A stretch of DNA of 12,802 nucleotides from Rhodospirillales bacterium RIFCSPLOWO2_12_FULL_67_15 (GCA_001830475.1 MIAC01000030.1:1-12802), one strand, 5' to 3'; shown: positions 1 to 7,237, counted from the stretch's first letter. Numbers and translations: made by a program. Notes: generated from the letters alone by a model not told the origin.

Positions 1-1
1 G

Positions 2-883
2 CTCGCGATCTCGCTCGGCGTCGGCTCGAACCCGATTCCGTGGACCATGCCGGCAGTCGAGAACATCAATGGCCAGGCGATCACGCTCGCGATGAAGCAC
101 AAGGACAAGCGCGATCCGAAGCAGTGGAAGGGGTTCAAGTTCGCCGTGCCTTTCGACTACTCGATGCACAACTACCTGCTCCGCTACTTGCTCGCCGAGC
201 ACGGTCTCGACCCGGACAAGGACATCCAGATCCGCGCCGTGCCTCCGCCCGAGATGGTCGCCAACCTGCGCGCCGACAACATCGACGGCTTCCTCGCCCC
301 CGACCCGGTCAACCAGCGCGCGGTCTACGACGGCGTCGGCTTCATCCATATGCTCTCCAAGGAGATCTGGGACGGCCATCCCTGCTGCGCGTTCACCGCC
401 AGCCGCGAATTCGCGGATACGATGCCCAATACTTTCCGCGCGCTCTTGAAGGCGATCATCGACGCGACCGCCTACGCCTCGAAAGCCGAAAACCGAAAGG
501 AAATCGCCGCCGCCATCGCCCCGGCCAACTACCTCAACCAGCCGGTGACGGTGGTGGAGCAGGTGCTGACCGGAACCTTCGCCGACGGGCTCGGCAAGGT
601 GCAGACAGTGCCCGACCGGATCGATTTCGCGCCGTTCCCCTGGCATTCGATGGCCGTCTGGATTCTTTCCCAGATGAAACGCTGGGGCCAGATCAAGGGC
701 GAGGTGGACTACCGCAAGATCGCCGAGCAGGTCTTCCTCGCCACCGACGCGGCCAAGACGATGCAGGAAATGGGCCTCAAGCCGCCCGCCGCGACCTACG
801 CCAAGTATCGCGTGATGGGCAAGGAGTTCGATCCGGCCACGCCCGACGCTTACGTCGCCAGCTTCGCGATCCGGAGAACCTGA
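2..883 (+). CDS. NrtA/CmpA/CynA-family ABC transporter substrate-binding protein (5' partial)
   Basis: Periplasmic binding component of an ABC importer of the nitrate/nitrite/cyanate/bicarbonate class; it would capture the anion and hand it to the permease. The frame is open from base 2, so the N-terminus (signal peptide and first lobe, probably over 100 residues by family size) lies outside the window; 293 residues are seen. Visible family traits are the lobe-crossing stretch around FAVPFDYSMHNYLLRYLL, the segment VPPPEMVANL followed by DGFLAPDPVNQ, and the GHPCCAF..SREF block followed by PNTFRALLKAI. The C-terminal half has the usual WHSMAVWILSQM and FLATDAA segments. The TGA stop shares its A with the ATG of the permease gene, so translation is probably coupled. 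Family assignment is firm. Substrate is inferred from the downstream cyanase gene; nitrate or nitrite cannot be excluded from the sequence. Confidence 0.88.
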   Translation, partial: LAISLGVGSNPIPWTMPAVENINGQAITLAMKHKDKRDPKQWKGFKFAVPFDYSMHNYLLRYLLAEHGLDPDKDIQIRAVPPPEMVANLRADNIDGFLAPDPVNQRAVYDGVGFIHMLSKEIWDGHPCCAFTASREFADTMPNTFRALLKAIIDATAYASKAENRKEIAAAIAPANYLNQPVTVVEQVLTGTFADGLGKVQTVPDRIDFAPFPWHSMAVWILSQMKRWGQIKGEVDYRKIAEQVFLATDAAKTMQEMGLKPPAATYAKYRVMGKEFDPATPDAYVASFAIRRT

Positions 884-1725
884 TGGCCGCCCTATCCTTG
901 GGGGTGCGGGCGGCGATCGCGTCCTTCGTGATCCTGGCGGTGTTTCTCGCCTTCTGGCACCTCGGCACGCAAGGGACGGGGCCGGGCGCGGCGATGGACC
1001 CCGAATACGCCAAACTGATGGGGGTGACGGCCGTGACCGGGCAATCAGCGATGCCGGGGCCGGGCCAGGTCGGCATCAAGCTCTGGGAACATCTCATCAA
1101 TCCCTTCTACGATAACGGTCCCAACGACAAGGGCATCGGCATTCAGCTCGCCTATTCGCTCGCCCGCGTGCTCGCCGGCTATGCCCTTGCGGTCGCGGTC
1201 GCGCTGCCGCTCGGCTTTGCCATCGGCATGTCGCCGCTGATCTACCGGGCGCTCGATCCCTTCATCCAGGTGCTGCGCCCGATTTCGCCGCTCGCCTGGA
1301 TGCCGCTCGCCCTCTACACCATCAAGGATTCGGGACTATCGGCAATTTTCGTCATCTTCATCTGCTCGGTCTGGCCGATGCTGCTCAACACCGCCTTCGG
1401 CGTCGCGACCGTGCGGCGGGAATGGCTCAACGTCGCCCGCACGCTCGAGGTCGGGCGGTTCCGGCTCGCGTTCGCCGTCATCCTGCCGGCGGCGGCGCCG
1501 ACGATCATGACCGGGATGCGCATCTCCATCAGCATCGCTTGGCTGGTCATCGTCGCCGCCGAGATGCTCGTCGGCGGAACCGGCATCGGCTACTTCGTCT
1601 GGAACGAGTGGAACAACCTCTCGATCACCAACGTGATTATCGCGATTCTCGCCATCGGCATGGTCGGCATGGCGCTCGATCAGACGCTCGGGCGAATCGC
1701 GCGGTTGGTGACCTACCCCGAATGA
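883..1725 (+). CDS. ABC transporter permease, NrtB/CynB type
   Basis: Inner-membrane channel subunit of the same importer, 280 residues, a normal length for NrtB-type permeases. Hydrophobic segments are visible at the N-terminus (ASFVILAVFLAFW), then in YSLARVLAGYALAVAVAL, SAIFVIFICSVWPMLL, SIAWLVIVAAEML and NVIIAILAIGMVGMAL. The cytoplasmic coupling loop typical of binding-protein-dependent permeases appears as VARTLEVGRFRLAFAVILPAA (shown here across its core), preceding the TIMTGMRI helix. The start ATG overlaps the upstream stop (TGATG), and the same frame upstream is only a shadow of the binding-protein gene. The stop overlaps the ATPase start (ATGA). Family call is strong. Cyanate as substrate is inferred from gene order. 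Confidence 0.9.
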   Translation: MAALSLGVRAAIASFVILAVFLAFWHLGTQGTGPGAAMDPEYAKLMGVTAVTGQSAMPGPGQVGIKLWEHLINPFYDNGPNDKGIGIQLAYSLARVLAGYALAVAVALPLGFAIGMSPLIYRALDPFIQVLRPISPLAWMPLALYTIKDSGLSAIFVIFICSVWPMLLNTAFGVATVRREWLNVARTLEVGRFRLAFAVILPAAAPTIMTGMRISISIAWLVIVAAEMLVGGTGIGYFVWNEWNNLSITNVIIAILAIGMVGMALDQTLGRIARLVTYPE

Positions 1726-2645
1726 GCGGCGCCATGTCCCGCGATCACGCCCGGCCCCTGGTGCGCGCCGAGAGCATCGCCAAGATCTACCATGGCAAGG
1801 GCGGAACCACGGCGGTGTTCGAGGACCTGTGGTTCTCGGTCCACGAGGGCGAGTTCGTCTGCCTGATCGGACATTCCGGCTGCGGCAAGACGACCATCCT
1901 CAACATCCTCGCCGGGCTCGATCGTTCGGACGCGGGCACCGTTCTCGCGGGCGGGACCGAGATCGACGGGCCGAGCCTCGATCGCGCGGTCATCTTCCAA
2001 AGTCACGCCCTGCTGCCGTGGCTCACCGTGCTCGGCAATATCGCCTTCGCCGTCCGTTCGCGCCGGCCCGGCTGGCGGCGGGATAAGGTCCTCGATCACT
2101 GCCGGCAGTTCATCGATCTCGTCGGCCTCAATGGCGCCGAGGACAAGAAGCCGGCGCAATTGTCCGGCGGCATGCGCCAGCGGGTCGGGATCGCCCGCGC
2201 GCTCGCCATCGAGCCCAAGATGCTGCTGATGGACGAGCCCTTCAGCGCGCTCGACGCGCTCACCCGAGGCATGCTCCAGGAAGAGGTTCTGCGCATCTGC
2301 CGCGAGACGCACCAGACCGTTTTCATGATCACCCACGACATCGACGAGGCGATCCTGCTCGCCGACCGGATCATCCTCATGAGCAACGGACCCGGAGCGG
2401 TGATCGCCGAAATCGTCGAGAACCCGCTACCCCGCGACCGTACCCGCCACGACGTGCACCATCATCCGCTCTACTACGCGACACGGAACCATTTGCTCGA
2501 TTTTCTCGTCAACCGTTCCCGCGATCTCGCCGGCACGCGCCACATCGACCCGCGCCACCCGCCGGTGGTCCGGCCGGCCTCGGATTGGCCCGCGCCCGTT
2601 CAATCCATCCCAGCGCGCGCTCTCGGCAATCGGACGGCGGGATAA
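1722..2645 (+). CDS. ABC transporter ATP-binding protein, NrtD/CynD type
   Basis: ATPase that drives the anion importer, 307 residues, acting as a dimer on the cytoplasmic face of the permease. Nucleotide-binding motifs are complete: Walker A GHSGCGKTT (about residues 50-58), Q-loop FQSHALLPW, signature LSGGMRQR (about 147), Walker B MLLMDEPFSALD (about 167) and H-loop MITHD (about 204). The C-terminal tail after the ATPase core carries the YYATRNHLLDFL helix seen in nitrate/taurine-type ATPases and then a Pro/Arg-rich extension. The chosen ATG overlaps the permease stop by four bases. An in-frame ATG at 1734 is an alternative start and would change little. Only about 40 bases separate its stop from cynS, with no convincing terminator, so cynS is probably in the same transcript. 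Confidence 0.9.
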   Translation: MSGAMSRDHARPLVRAESIAKIYHGKGGTTAVFEDLWFSVHEGEFVCLIGHSGCGKTTILNILAGLDRSDAGTVLAGGTEIDGPSLDRAVIFQSHALLPWLTVLGNIAFAVRSRRPGWRRDKVLDHCRQFIDLVGLNGAEDKKPAQLSGGMRQRVGIARALAIEPKMLLMDEPFSALDALTRGMLQEEVLRICRETHQTVFMITHDIDEAILLADRIILMSNGPGAVIAEIVENPLPRDRTRHDVHHHPLYYATRNHLLDFLVNRSRDLAGTRHIDPRHPPVVRPASDWPAPVQSIPARALGNRTAG

Positions 2646-2674
2646 AACGGTTTTTTGCCCCATCATTCGCTGCG

Positions 2675-2683
2675 AAGGAGGAG
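2675..2683 (+). promoter_or_regulatory. Strong Shine-Dalgarno site of cynS
   Basis: AAGGAGGAG lies just upstream of the ATG at 2687; the core AGGAGG leaves five bases before the start codon. This decides the start of cynS against in-frame upstream codons, and is far stronger than the sites of the neighbouring transporter genes. Confidence 0.8.
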
Positions 2684-2686
2684 ACC

Positions 2687-3136
2687 ATGACCCGTGCGGA
2701 TCTGACCGAAAAAGTCTACGAGGCGAAACGCGCCAAAGGGCTCGCCTGGAAGGAAATTTGCCGCAAGATCGATCCCAAGGCGTCGCCGGTGCTGCTCACC
2801 GCCGCGCTGCTAGGCCAGATGAAGCTCGAACCGGCCGAGGCGAAGAAGGCGGAACAGGTACTCGGCCTGCCTAAGGGTTCGGCCGCGCTCTTGGCCGAGG
2901 TTCCCTACCGCGGCCCGCTGCCTTCGGTCCCGCCGACGGACCCGCTGATCTATCGCTTTTACGAACTGATCCAGGTCTACGGCACAACCTGGAAAGAACT
3001 GATCCAGGAGGAGTTCGGCGACGGCATCATGAGCGCCATCGACTTCGAGATGAAGATCGAACGCCTGCCGGATCCGAAAGGCGACCGGGTGAAGATCGCC
3101 ATGTCGGGCAAGTTCCTGCCCTACAAGCGCTATTGA
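2687..3136 (+). CDS. cynS: Cyanate hydratase (cyanase)
   Basis: Catalyses bicarbonate-dependent breakdown of cyanate to ammonia and CO2 (via carbamate); cytoplasmic and decameric in the known family. The protein has 149 residues, against 156 in E. coli. The N-terminal helical domain includes TAALLGQ (38-44). The C-terminal catalytic domain has TDPLIYRFYELIQVYGTTWK and FGDGIMSAIDF. The residues equivalent to the recalled E. coli catalytic Arg96, Glu99 and Ser122 are R90, E93 and S116, at a constant offset of six. The ending SGKFLPYKRY matches the family's GKYLPTKPF-like end. It follows the ABC importer genes, so uptake and degradation of cyanate would be made together, giving nitrogen and detoxification. 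It ends tail-to-tail with the pncC-like gene, 11 bases away. Confidence 0.96.
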   Translation: MTRADLTEKVYEAKRAKGLAWKEICRKIDPKASPVLLTAALLGQMKLEPAEAKKAEQVLGLPKGSAALLAEVPYRGPLPSVPPTDPLIYRFYELIQVYGTTWKELIQEEFGDGIMSAIDFEMKIERLPDPKGDRVKIAMSGKFLPYKRY

Positions 3137-3147
3137 CGAGAGCGGCG

Positions 3148-3648
3148 CTATTCGCCCACTTGCCGCAACAGAAGCCTGAGCGCCGCTTCGGTCGCCTGGC
3201 GGCGCACCGCGTCGCGGTCGCCGGAAAAGACATGGCGCTCGTGCAGGGTATCGCGGCCCTTGCGCGCGCTCGCCATATGGACGAGGCCGACCGGCTTTCC
3301 CGCCGTCGCGCCGCCGGGTCCGGCGATCCCGGTGACCGACACGCTGACGTGAGCCTGGGAGCGTTCGAGCGCCCCTTCGGCCATGGCGCGGGCGACATCC
3401 TCGCTCACCGCGCCGACGGTGGTGAACAGGTGCGGCGGCACCCCCAGCATGTCCTGCTTGGAGCGGTTGGTGTAGGTGACGAAACCCCGCTCGACCACCG
3501 CCGAAGAGCCGGCGAGCGACGTGAGACACGCCGCGACCAACCCGCCGGTGCAGGATTCCGCCACCGCCAGCATCAGCCCAGAGCCGCGGCAGGTCTCCAG
3601 CGTCTCCTCGGCGATATCGGTCAGGGATTTGGGAAAGATCGTCGTCAT
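3148..3648 (-). CDS. pncC: CinA C-terminal domain protein / nicotinamide-nucleotide amidohydrolase
   Basis: Stand-alone CinA C-terminal domain of 166 residues; family members (PncC, E. coli YgaD-like) deamidate nicotinamide mononucleotide to nicotinate mononucleotide in NAD recycling. Visible signatures are AESCTGGL with the presumed catalytic serine at residue 32, the TYTNRSKQDMLGV segment (about 58-70), the VSEDVARAMAEGA helix, VTGIAGPGG (105-113) and KPVGLVH. There is no N-terminal molybdopterin-binding-like (MoCF) domain, so it is the short form. The ATG overlaps the pgpA stop by four bases (ATGA), so it is translated as the second gene of a two-gene operon. Fold assignment is strong; the exact substrate is family knowledge, not shown here. 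Confidence 0.92.
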   Translation of the reverse strand: MTTIFPKSLTDIAEETLETCRGSGLMLAVAESCTGGLVAACLTSLAGSSAVVERGFVTYTNRSKQDMLGVPPHLFTTVGAVSEDVARAMAEGALERSQAHVSVSVTGIAGPGGATAGKPVGLVHMASARKGRDTLHERHVFSGDRDAVRRQATEAALRLLLRQVGE

Positions 3649-4157
3649 GGCACCCGTGCGATCAAAAACATCGCCGCCCACAGTGTGCAAGCCGCATACG
3701 CCCCGGCGATCATGTCGTCGAGCATGATCCCCAGTCCCCCTTCGATGCGCCGGTCCGCCCACGACACCGGCCAGGGCTTCCAGATGTCGAAGAGACGAAA
3801 CAGGAGAAAACCGGCGGCGTAGACGAGAATATCGTCTCCGGCGGGAACCAGGGCAAGCCATTGTCCCGCCGCCTCGTCCACCACCACCGCCGGGGGATCT
3901 TTCGTTCCGGTGCGGCGGCGGAACACTTCCGCCGCCCAAGCGCCGAGCGCGAACAGGACCCAGGCGGCGGCGAAAAGCCCGACCGGTCCCGCGAGTTGAT
4001 GGACCCCGTAGGCGAAGGGAACCGCCGCGAGCGAGCCCCACGTGCCGGGGGCCTTGGGCATGAGGCCCGTGCCGAACCAGGTCGCCAGTTGCCATGCCGG
4101 ATGGCGGGGACCGAATTCGGGGGTTTTTCCGGCGCCGGTGGAATCGTTTTCGCTCAT
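3645..4157 (-). CDS. pgpA: Phosphatidylglycerophosphatase A
   Basis: Inner-membrane lipid phosphatase that removes phosphate from phosphatidylglycerophosphate to form phosphatidylglycerol; 170 residues, close to the 172 of E. coli PgpA. Conserved blocks are TWFGTGLMPKAPGTWGS (26-42), VVVDEAAGQWLAL with D94, E95, G98 and Q99, FRLFDIWKPWP (120-130) and GLGIMLDDMIAG (141-152). Hydrophobic segments lie around 43-75, 100-120 and at the C-terminus. I chose the ATG at 4157 because the conserved part begins about 20 residues later, as usual; the frame could extend to a TTG at 4232 but without a ribosome site. It overlaps the following pncC-like gene by four bases. No strong Shine-Dalgarno site is seen. 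Confidence 0.94.
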   Translation of the reverse strand: MSENDSTGAGKTPEFGPRHPAWQLATWFGTGLMPKAPGTWGSLAAVPFAYGVHQLAGPVGLFAAAWVLFALGAWAAEVFRRRTGTKDPPAVVVDEAAGQWLALVPAGDDILVYAAGFLLFRLFDIWKPWPVSWADRRIEGGLGIMLDDMIAGAYAACTLWAAMFLIARVP

Positions 4158-4464
4158 GGGGAAAGCATAGCTTTCGAACGCAGTCTGCTCCAGCCGGACC
4201 GCTTCGTTTCCGATTCCAAGGCCGTTCGTCAACCGATTGAAACAGAAAGAAAAGAAAGGCCAGTTTCGAATCTGCCCGCCGCTCGATCCGGATCCATCGG
4301 GAGGCTTGCCAGCGATACGGGGTATCGGTACGGTCCTCCCTTATCTCCGGCGAGCCAGTCTGGCCGGGTCGAAAAGTGCCCGGAAAAGACCGATCCTAAA
4401 ATCGGCGGCCGGCTTGAGGGAGAGCGGGGAAGACGTGCGGAATTCAACGCGGTTCAAGGCACCT
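4158..4464. other. Divergent intergenic region between pgpA and the M23 peptidase gene
   Basis: About 300 bases with no gene I would support. It begins with a purine-rich patch near 4237-4260 (TTGAAACAGAAAG...). It also holds a nested dyad at 4299-4340 and a shorter one at 4390-4405 (CCGAT, six-base loop, ATCGG). On the minus strand a TTGACG hexamer near 4220 could be a -35 for pgpA, but no matching -10 lies at the right distance. The right end (4435-4464) may be coding if the peptidase starts at the GTG at 4435 instead of the ATG at 4465. Confidence 0.6.
4299..4340. repeat. Nested inverted repeat upstream of the M23 peptidase gene
   Basis: Inner arms CGATAC (4313-4318) and GTATCG (4322-4327) are a perfect six-base dyad around GGG. 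Outer arms GGGAGG (4299-4304) and CCTCCC (4335-4340) are also perfectly complementary. The inner dyad lies in the 17-base spacer of a possible promoter, TTGCCA (4306-4311) and TACGGT (4329-4334). No T-run follows, so it is not a standard terminator. It could be an operator or a leader hairpin; function is inference. Confidence 0.4.
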
Positions 4465-5778
4465 ATGGGTTGGCGCGAGCGATTCCGCGCCCGGCTCGAC
4501 CGGATGTTTCCGGAGCGCCAGTTCATGGTGCGGGCCGAGGGACGCATATCGCACGTGCGCATTTCCCAGCGTGCCCAGGTCGCCGTCGCCGTATTTCTGA
4601 TGAGTCTGGCGAGTTGGGGCGGGTTCGCGTCGGTCAAATTCCTGCTTCATACCCAGATCGTCGCCTTCAAGGACGACCAGATCGCCACCGCCCGGCTGGC
4701 CTATCGCACGCTGTTGGGCGAAGTCGCCGAATACCAGAAGAAATTCAACGCCATCACCCGCGAGATCGAGGAAAACAGCGTCTTCTCCTCCTCCTTGCGC
4801 GAGCAGAGCGCGCAACTGCAGAAGAACATCTCCACGGTCGAAGCGCAGCTTCTCGCCACCGAGCAGGAGCGCGGGTTGATGGCCGCGGCGCGGGAGAAGC
4901 TCAGGACTCAACTGGTCGAGATCGAGGGCAACATGCAGTCCCTCGCCAGCCGCAACTTCACCCTCAAAGGCAACCTGACCAACGTCGAGAACGACCTGCA
5001 AACCGCGCTGGCGGAGCGCAATCAGGCTTTGTTCGAGTCCAACAACCTGCGCCGCCAGATGCGCGAGACGGAAAATAGACTTGCGTCCATACGCGAGACG
5101 CAACTCGAATCCGTCCGCCAACTCGCCGAACGCACCTCGGGGTTCATCGAATCGACCGAAAAGGTCCTCCAGATCGCCGGGCTCGATCCCAACCAGTTGC
5201 TCGCCTCGTCCGACTCCAAGAGCCGGAAGGGGCAGGGCGGACCCTTCATCCCCGTCAAATACACCTCTCCGGCGAGCGAGGATGAATCCGACCCGATCGC
5301 CACCGAGATGGAGGTGCTGTCGCGCCAACTCTCGCGCTGGGAATCGCTGCAAGCCGTGATGCAGCGCGTTCCGCTCGCCGCGCCGCTCGCCACCTATGCC
5401 ATCAACAGCCCCTTCGGCAAGCGTATGGACCCCCTCAATGGCATGTGGGCGGCTCATTACGGCGTGGACCTCAGCGCGCCCAAAAGCGCGCCGGTGCATG
5501 CCACCTCCATCGGCGTGGTCACGTTCTCGGGCTACCAGGACAAATATGGCCGCCTGATCGAGATCGATCATGGCAGCGGCATCCGCACGCGTTACGGCCA
5601 TCTCGACAAGGCCATGGTGAAAAAAGGGGACAAAGTTGTCTTTAACCAGGTCATCGGTCTGGTCGGGAACTCGGGGCGCAGCACCGGCACGCACCTTCAC
5701 TACGAAATCATGTTCAAGGACAAACCCAAGAACCCCATGAACTTCATCAAGGCCGGACGTCATGTTTTCAAGGAGTAA
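4465..5778 (+). CDS. M23 family metallopeptidase (LytM-type murein endopeptidase), membrane-anchored with coiled coil
   Basis: Predicted zinc-dependent endopeptidase that cuts peptidoglycan cross-links, or a LytM-type regulator of envelope enzymes. It has 437 residues from the ATG at 4465. The order is a basic N-terminus with FPERQ, one membrane segment (AQVAVAVFLMSLASWGGF, about residues 40-57), a long coiled coil rich in E, Q, R and L (about 75-225), a linker, and the C-terminal M23 domain. All metal/catalytic motifs are present: HYGVD with H331 and D335, RYGHLD, and HLH with H410 and H412, so it should be active. A GTG at 4435 preceded by GGGGA is an alternative start adding ten residues. 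The bactofilin gene starts inside its last codons, which fits shared work on cell shape or wall growth sites. Confidence 0.92.
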   Translation: MGWRERFRARLDRMFPERQFMVRAEGRISHVRISQRAQVAVAVFLMSLASWGGFASVKFLLHTQIVAFKDDQIATARLAYRTLLGEVAEYQKKFNAITREIEENSVFSSSLREQSAQLQKNISTVEAQLLATEQERGLMAAAREKLRTQLVEIEGNMQSLASRNFTLKGNLTNVENDLQTALAERNQALFESNNLRRQMRETENRLASIRETQLESVRQLAERTSGFIESTEKVLQIAGLDPNQLLASSDSKSRKGQGGPFIPVKYTSPASEDESDPIATEMEVLSRQLSRWESLQAVMQRVPLAAPLATYAINSPFGKRMDPLNGMWAAHYGVDLSAPKSAPVHATSIGVVTFSGYQDKYGRLIEIDHGSGIRTRYGHLDKAMVKKGDKVVFNQVIGLVGNSGRSTGTHLHYEIMFKDKPKNPMNFIKAGRHVFKE

Positions 5779-6229
5779 AAAGCCGCCTTCCACCGGCACG
5801 CCGCCGCCCGCGCCCACGCCGTCCATTCTCAGCTCGGACATGCGCGTCGTCGGCGATATCTCCAGCCAGGGCGAGATTCAGGTCGACGGCACGGTCGAAG
5901 GCGACGTCCGCGCCAAGTCGGTCCTGGTCGGCGAAAGCGCCGACATCAAGGGCGAACTTCTCGCCGAACAGGTCCGAATTCACGGCCGCGTCAACGGCCT
6001 GATCAAATCGCGCGTCGTTCACCTGGCCCGCACCGCGCACGTCGTCGGCGACATTCTGCACGAGTCGATGTCGATCGAGAACGGGGCATTCATCGAAGGC
6101 CATTGCAAGCACATGACCGATCCGCGCGCGATTTCCTCCCAGCCGGCGGCGGCGGAAGTCCCTCCATCTCCTCTCGCGCGCATTACCGGCAAGGATGCTT
6201 CCGCCGAAGGCAAGAAACATTTCGGCTGA
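5762..6229 (+). CDS. Bactofilin family cytoskeletal protein
   Basis: Small polymer-forming scaffold protein of 155 residues; bactofilins assemble without nucleotide and position cell-wall enzymes at the membrane. The N-terminus (1-20) is short, basic and proline-rich. The core (about 22-120) has the repeating beta-helix pattern of the family: VVGDISSQGEIQVDGTVEGD, VLVGESADIKGEL, VRIHGRVNG, VVHLARTAHVVGDI and SIENGAFIEGHC. The C-terminal tail is Pro/Ala/Ser-rich and probably disordered. The ATG lies 17 bases inside the M23 peptidase gene in another frame, with AAGG about ten bases upstream, so translation is likely coupled. Pairing with an M23 peptidase is a known theme for bactofilins. The stop is nine bases from the stop of the convergent PLP enzyme gene. 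Confidence 0.93.
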   Translation: MFSRSKKPPSTGTPPPAPTPSILSSDMRVVGDISSQGEIQVDGTVEGDVRAKSVLVGESADIKGELLAEQVRIHGRVNGLIKSRVVHLARTAHVVGDILHESMSIENGAFIEGHCKHMTDPRAISSQPAAAEVPPSPLARITGKDASAEGKKHFG

Positions 6230-6238
6230 CCGACCTCT

Positions 6239-7237
6239 TTAAGCGAACCGTTCGAGCGCGGTGCGAAATACGGCCGCCTCCACGTTTCCGCCCGAGCAGA
6301 CCGCACAAACCGTCTTGCCCTTGACGGGCAGCGCCCCGGTCAGAACCGCGGCGAGCGCGGCCGCGCCGCCCGGCTCCACCACCAGCTTGAAGTGACGCCA
6401 GGCCAGCGCCATCGCCTTCATCACCGCCGCGTCGTCCACGTCGAGCGCGCCACGGACGAGGCGGCGGTTGATGGCAAACGTCATCACGCCGGGCGAAGGC
6501 GTGAGCAGCGCATCGCAGAACGGACTTCCGTGTCCGCCGGCGCGCTCGATCTTTCCCGACGCGAACGAGCGTTTCCAGTCGTCCCAGCCGGCGGGCTCCA
6601 CCGCCCAAACCTCGGTGCCGGGCGATTCTTCAGCGAGCGCCAGCGCAAGGCCGGCGGTCAGGCCGCCGCCGCCGCAGGGCACCAGAACCGCGTCGAGACG
6701 CAGCCCTCGCGCGCGCGCCGCGCGCGCGATCTCGAGGCCGCCGGTACCCTGGCCGGCGATGATGTGAAAATCGTCGAACGGATGGACCAGGGTCAGGCCG
6801 CGCTCGCGGGAAATCCTTTCGCCGATCGCTTCGCGATCCTCGTTCACCCGGTCGTAAAGAACCACCTCGGCGCCATAAGCCCGCGTGTTGGCGATCTTCA
6901 TCGCCGGCGCGTCCTTGGGCATGATGATCACCGCCGGAGTTCCGACCAGCTTCGCCGCCGCCGCGACTCCTTGCGCGTGGTTGCCCGACGAGTATCCCAC
7001 CACGCCGCGCCGGCGCTCCTCAGGCGAAAGGCGGGAGACGCGGTTGTAGGCGCCGCGAAACTTGAACGAGCCGGTGCGTTGGAGCACCTCGGCCTTGATC
7101 AGCAGGCGAAAGCCGAGCTCGTCGTTGAACAGGGGAGATTCGAGCAGCGGCGTCTCGATCGCGAGTCCGTGCAGGCGTCCGGCGGCGTCCTTGACGTCGT
7201 CGTAGGTGGGCAACTCAGAGGGAACGGAGGAAGTCAT
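6239..7237 (-). CDS. PLP-dependent serine racemase / threonine dehydratase-like enzyme
   Basis: Fold type II PLP enzyme of 332 residues, expected to dehydrate or racemise serine, threonine or a hydroxyaspartate. The PLP lysine is K59 in SFKFRGAYN; SSGNHAQG (83-90) contains S84, the serine used as second base in serine racemases; the phosphate-binding loop is GGGGLTAG (189-196); CSGGN lies near the C-terminus. The VEPAGWDD block has E214 and D220 at the positions I recall for the Mg site of serine racemases (Glu210 and Asp216 in the human enzyme). There is no C-terminal ACT-like regulatory domain, so it is not the biosynthetic IlvA form. The start at 7237 is chosen because AAGGA at 7246-7250 is eight bases upstream; an ATG at 7246 abuts that site. 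It begins 23 bases inside the upstream hydrolase gene, so translation is coupled. Confidence 0.9.
   Translation of the reverse strand: MTSSVPSELPTYDDVKDAAGRLHGLAIETPLLESPLFNDELGFRLLIKAEVLQRTGSFKFRGAYNRVSRLSPEERRRGVVGYSSGNHAQGVAAAAKLVGTPAVIIMPKDAPAMKIANTRAYGAEVVLYDRVNEDREAIGERISRERGLTLVHPFDDFHIIAGQGTGGLEIARAARARGLRLDAVLVPCGGGGLTAGLALALAEESPGTEVWAVEPAGWDDWKRSFASGKIERAGGHGSPFCDALLTPSPGVMTFAINRRLVRGALDVDDAAVMKAMALAWRHFKLVVEPGGAAALAAVLTGALPVKGKTVCAVCSGGNVEAAVFRTALERFA

Noticed and set aside
40..882. Upstream extension of the permease frame
   Set aside because: The binding-protein frame over these bases is clearly real; the permease begins at the overlapping ATG at 883.
2643..2656. AAAAC/GTTTT dyad with T-run between the ATPase gene and cynS as a terminator
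   Set aside because: The arms are only A/T-rich with a one-base loop, which cannot form a stable stem; cynS is more likely read through from upstream.
3861..5078. 405-codon + strand frame across the pgpA-M23 divergent region
   Set aside because: It lies antisense to pgpA and then out of frame with the peptidase; there is no motif or ribosome site.
4444..5841. 465-codon open frame on the minus strand opposite the M23 peptidase gene
   Set aside because: Shadow of a GC-rich gene: its translation is low in recognisable motifs, while the + strand has a complete M23 domain and anchor.
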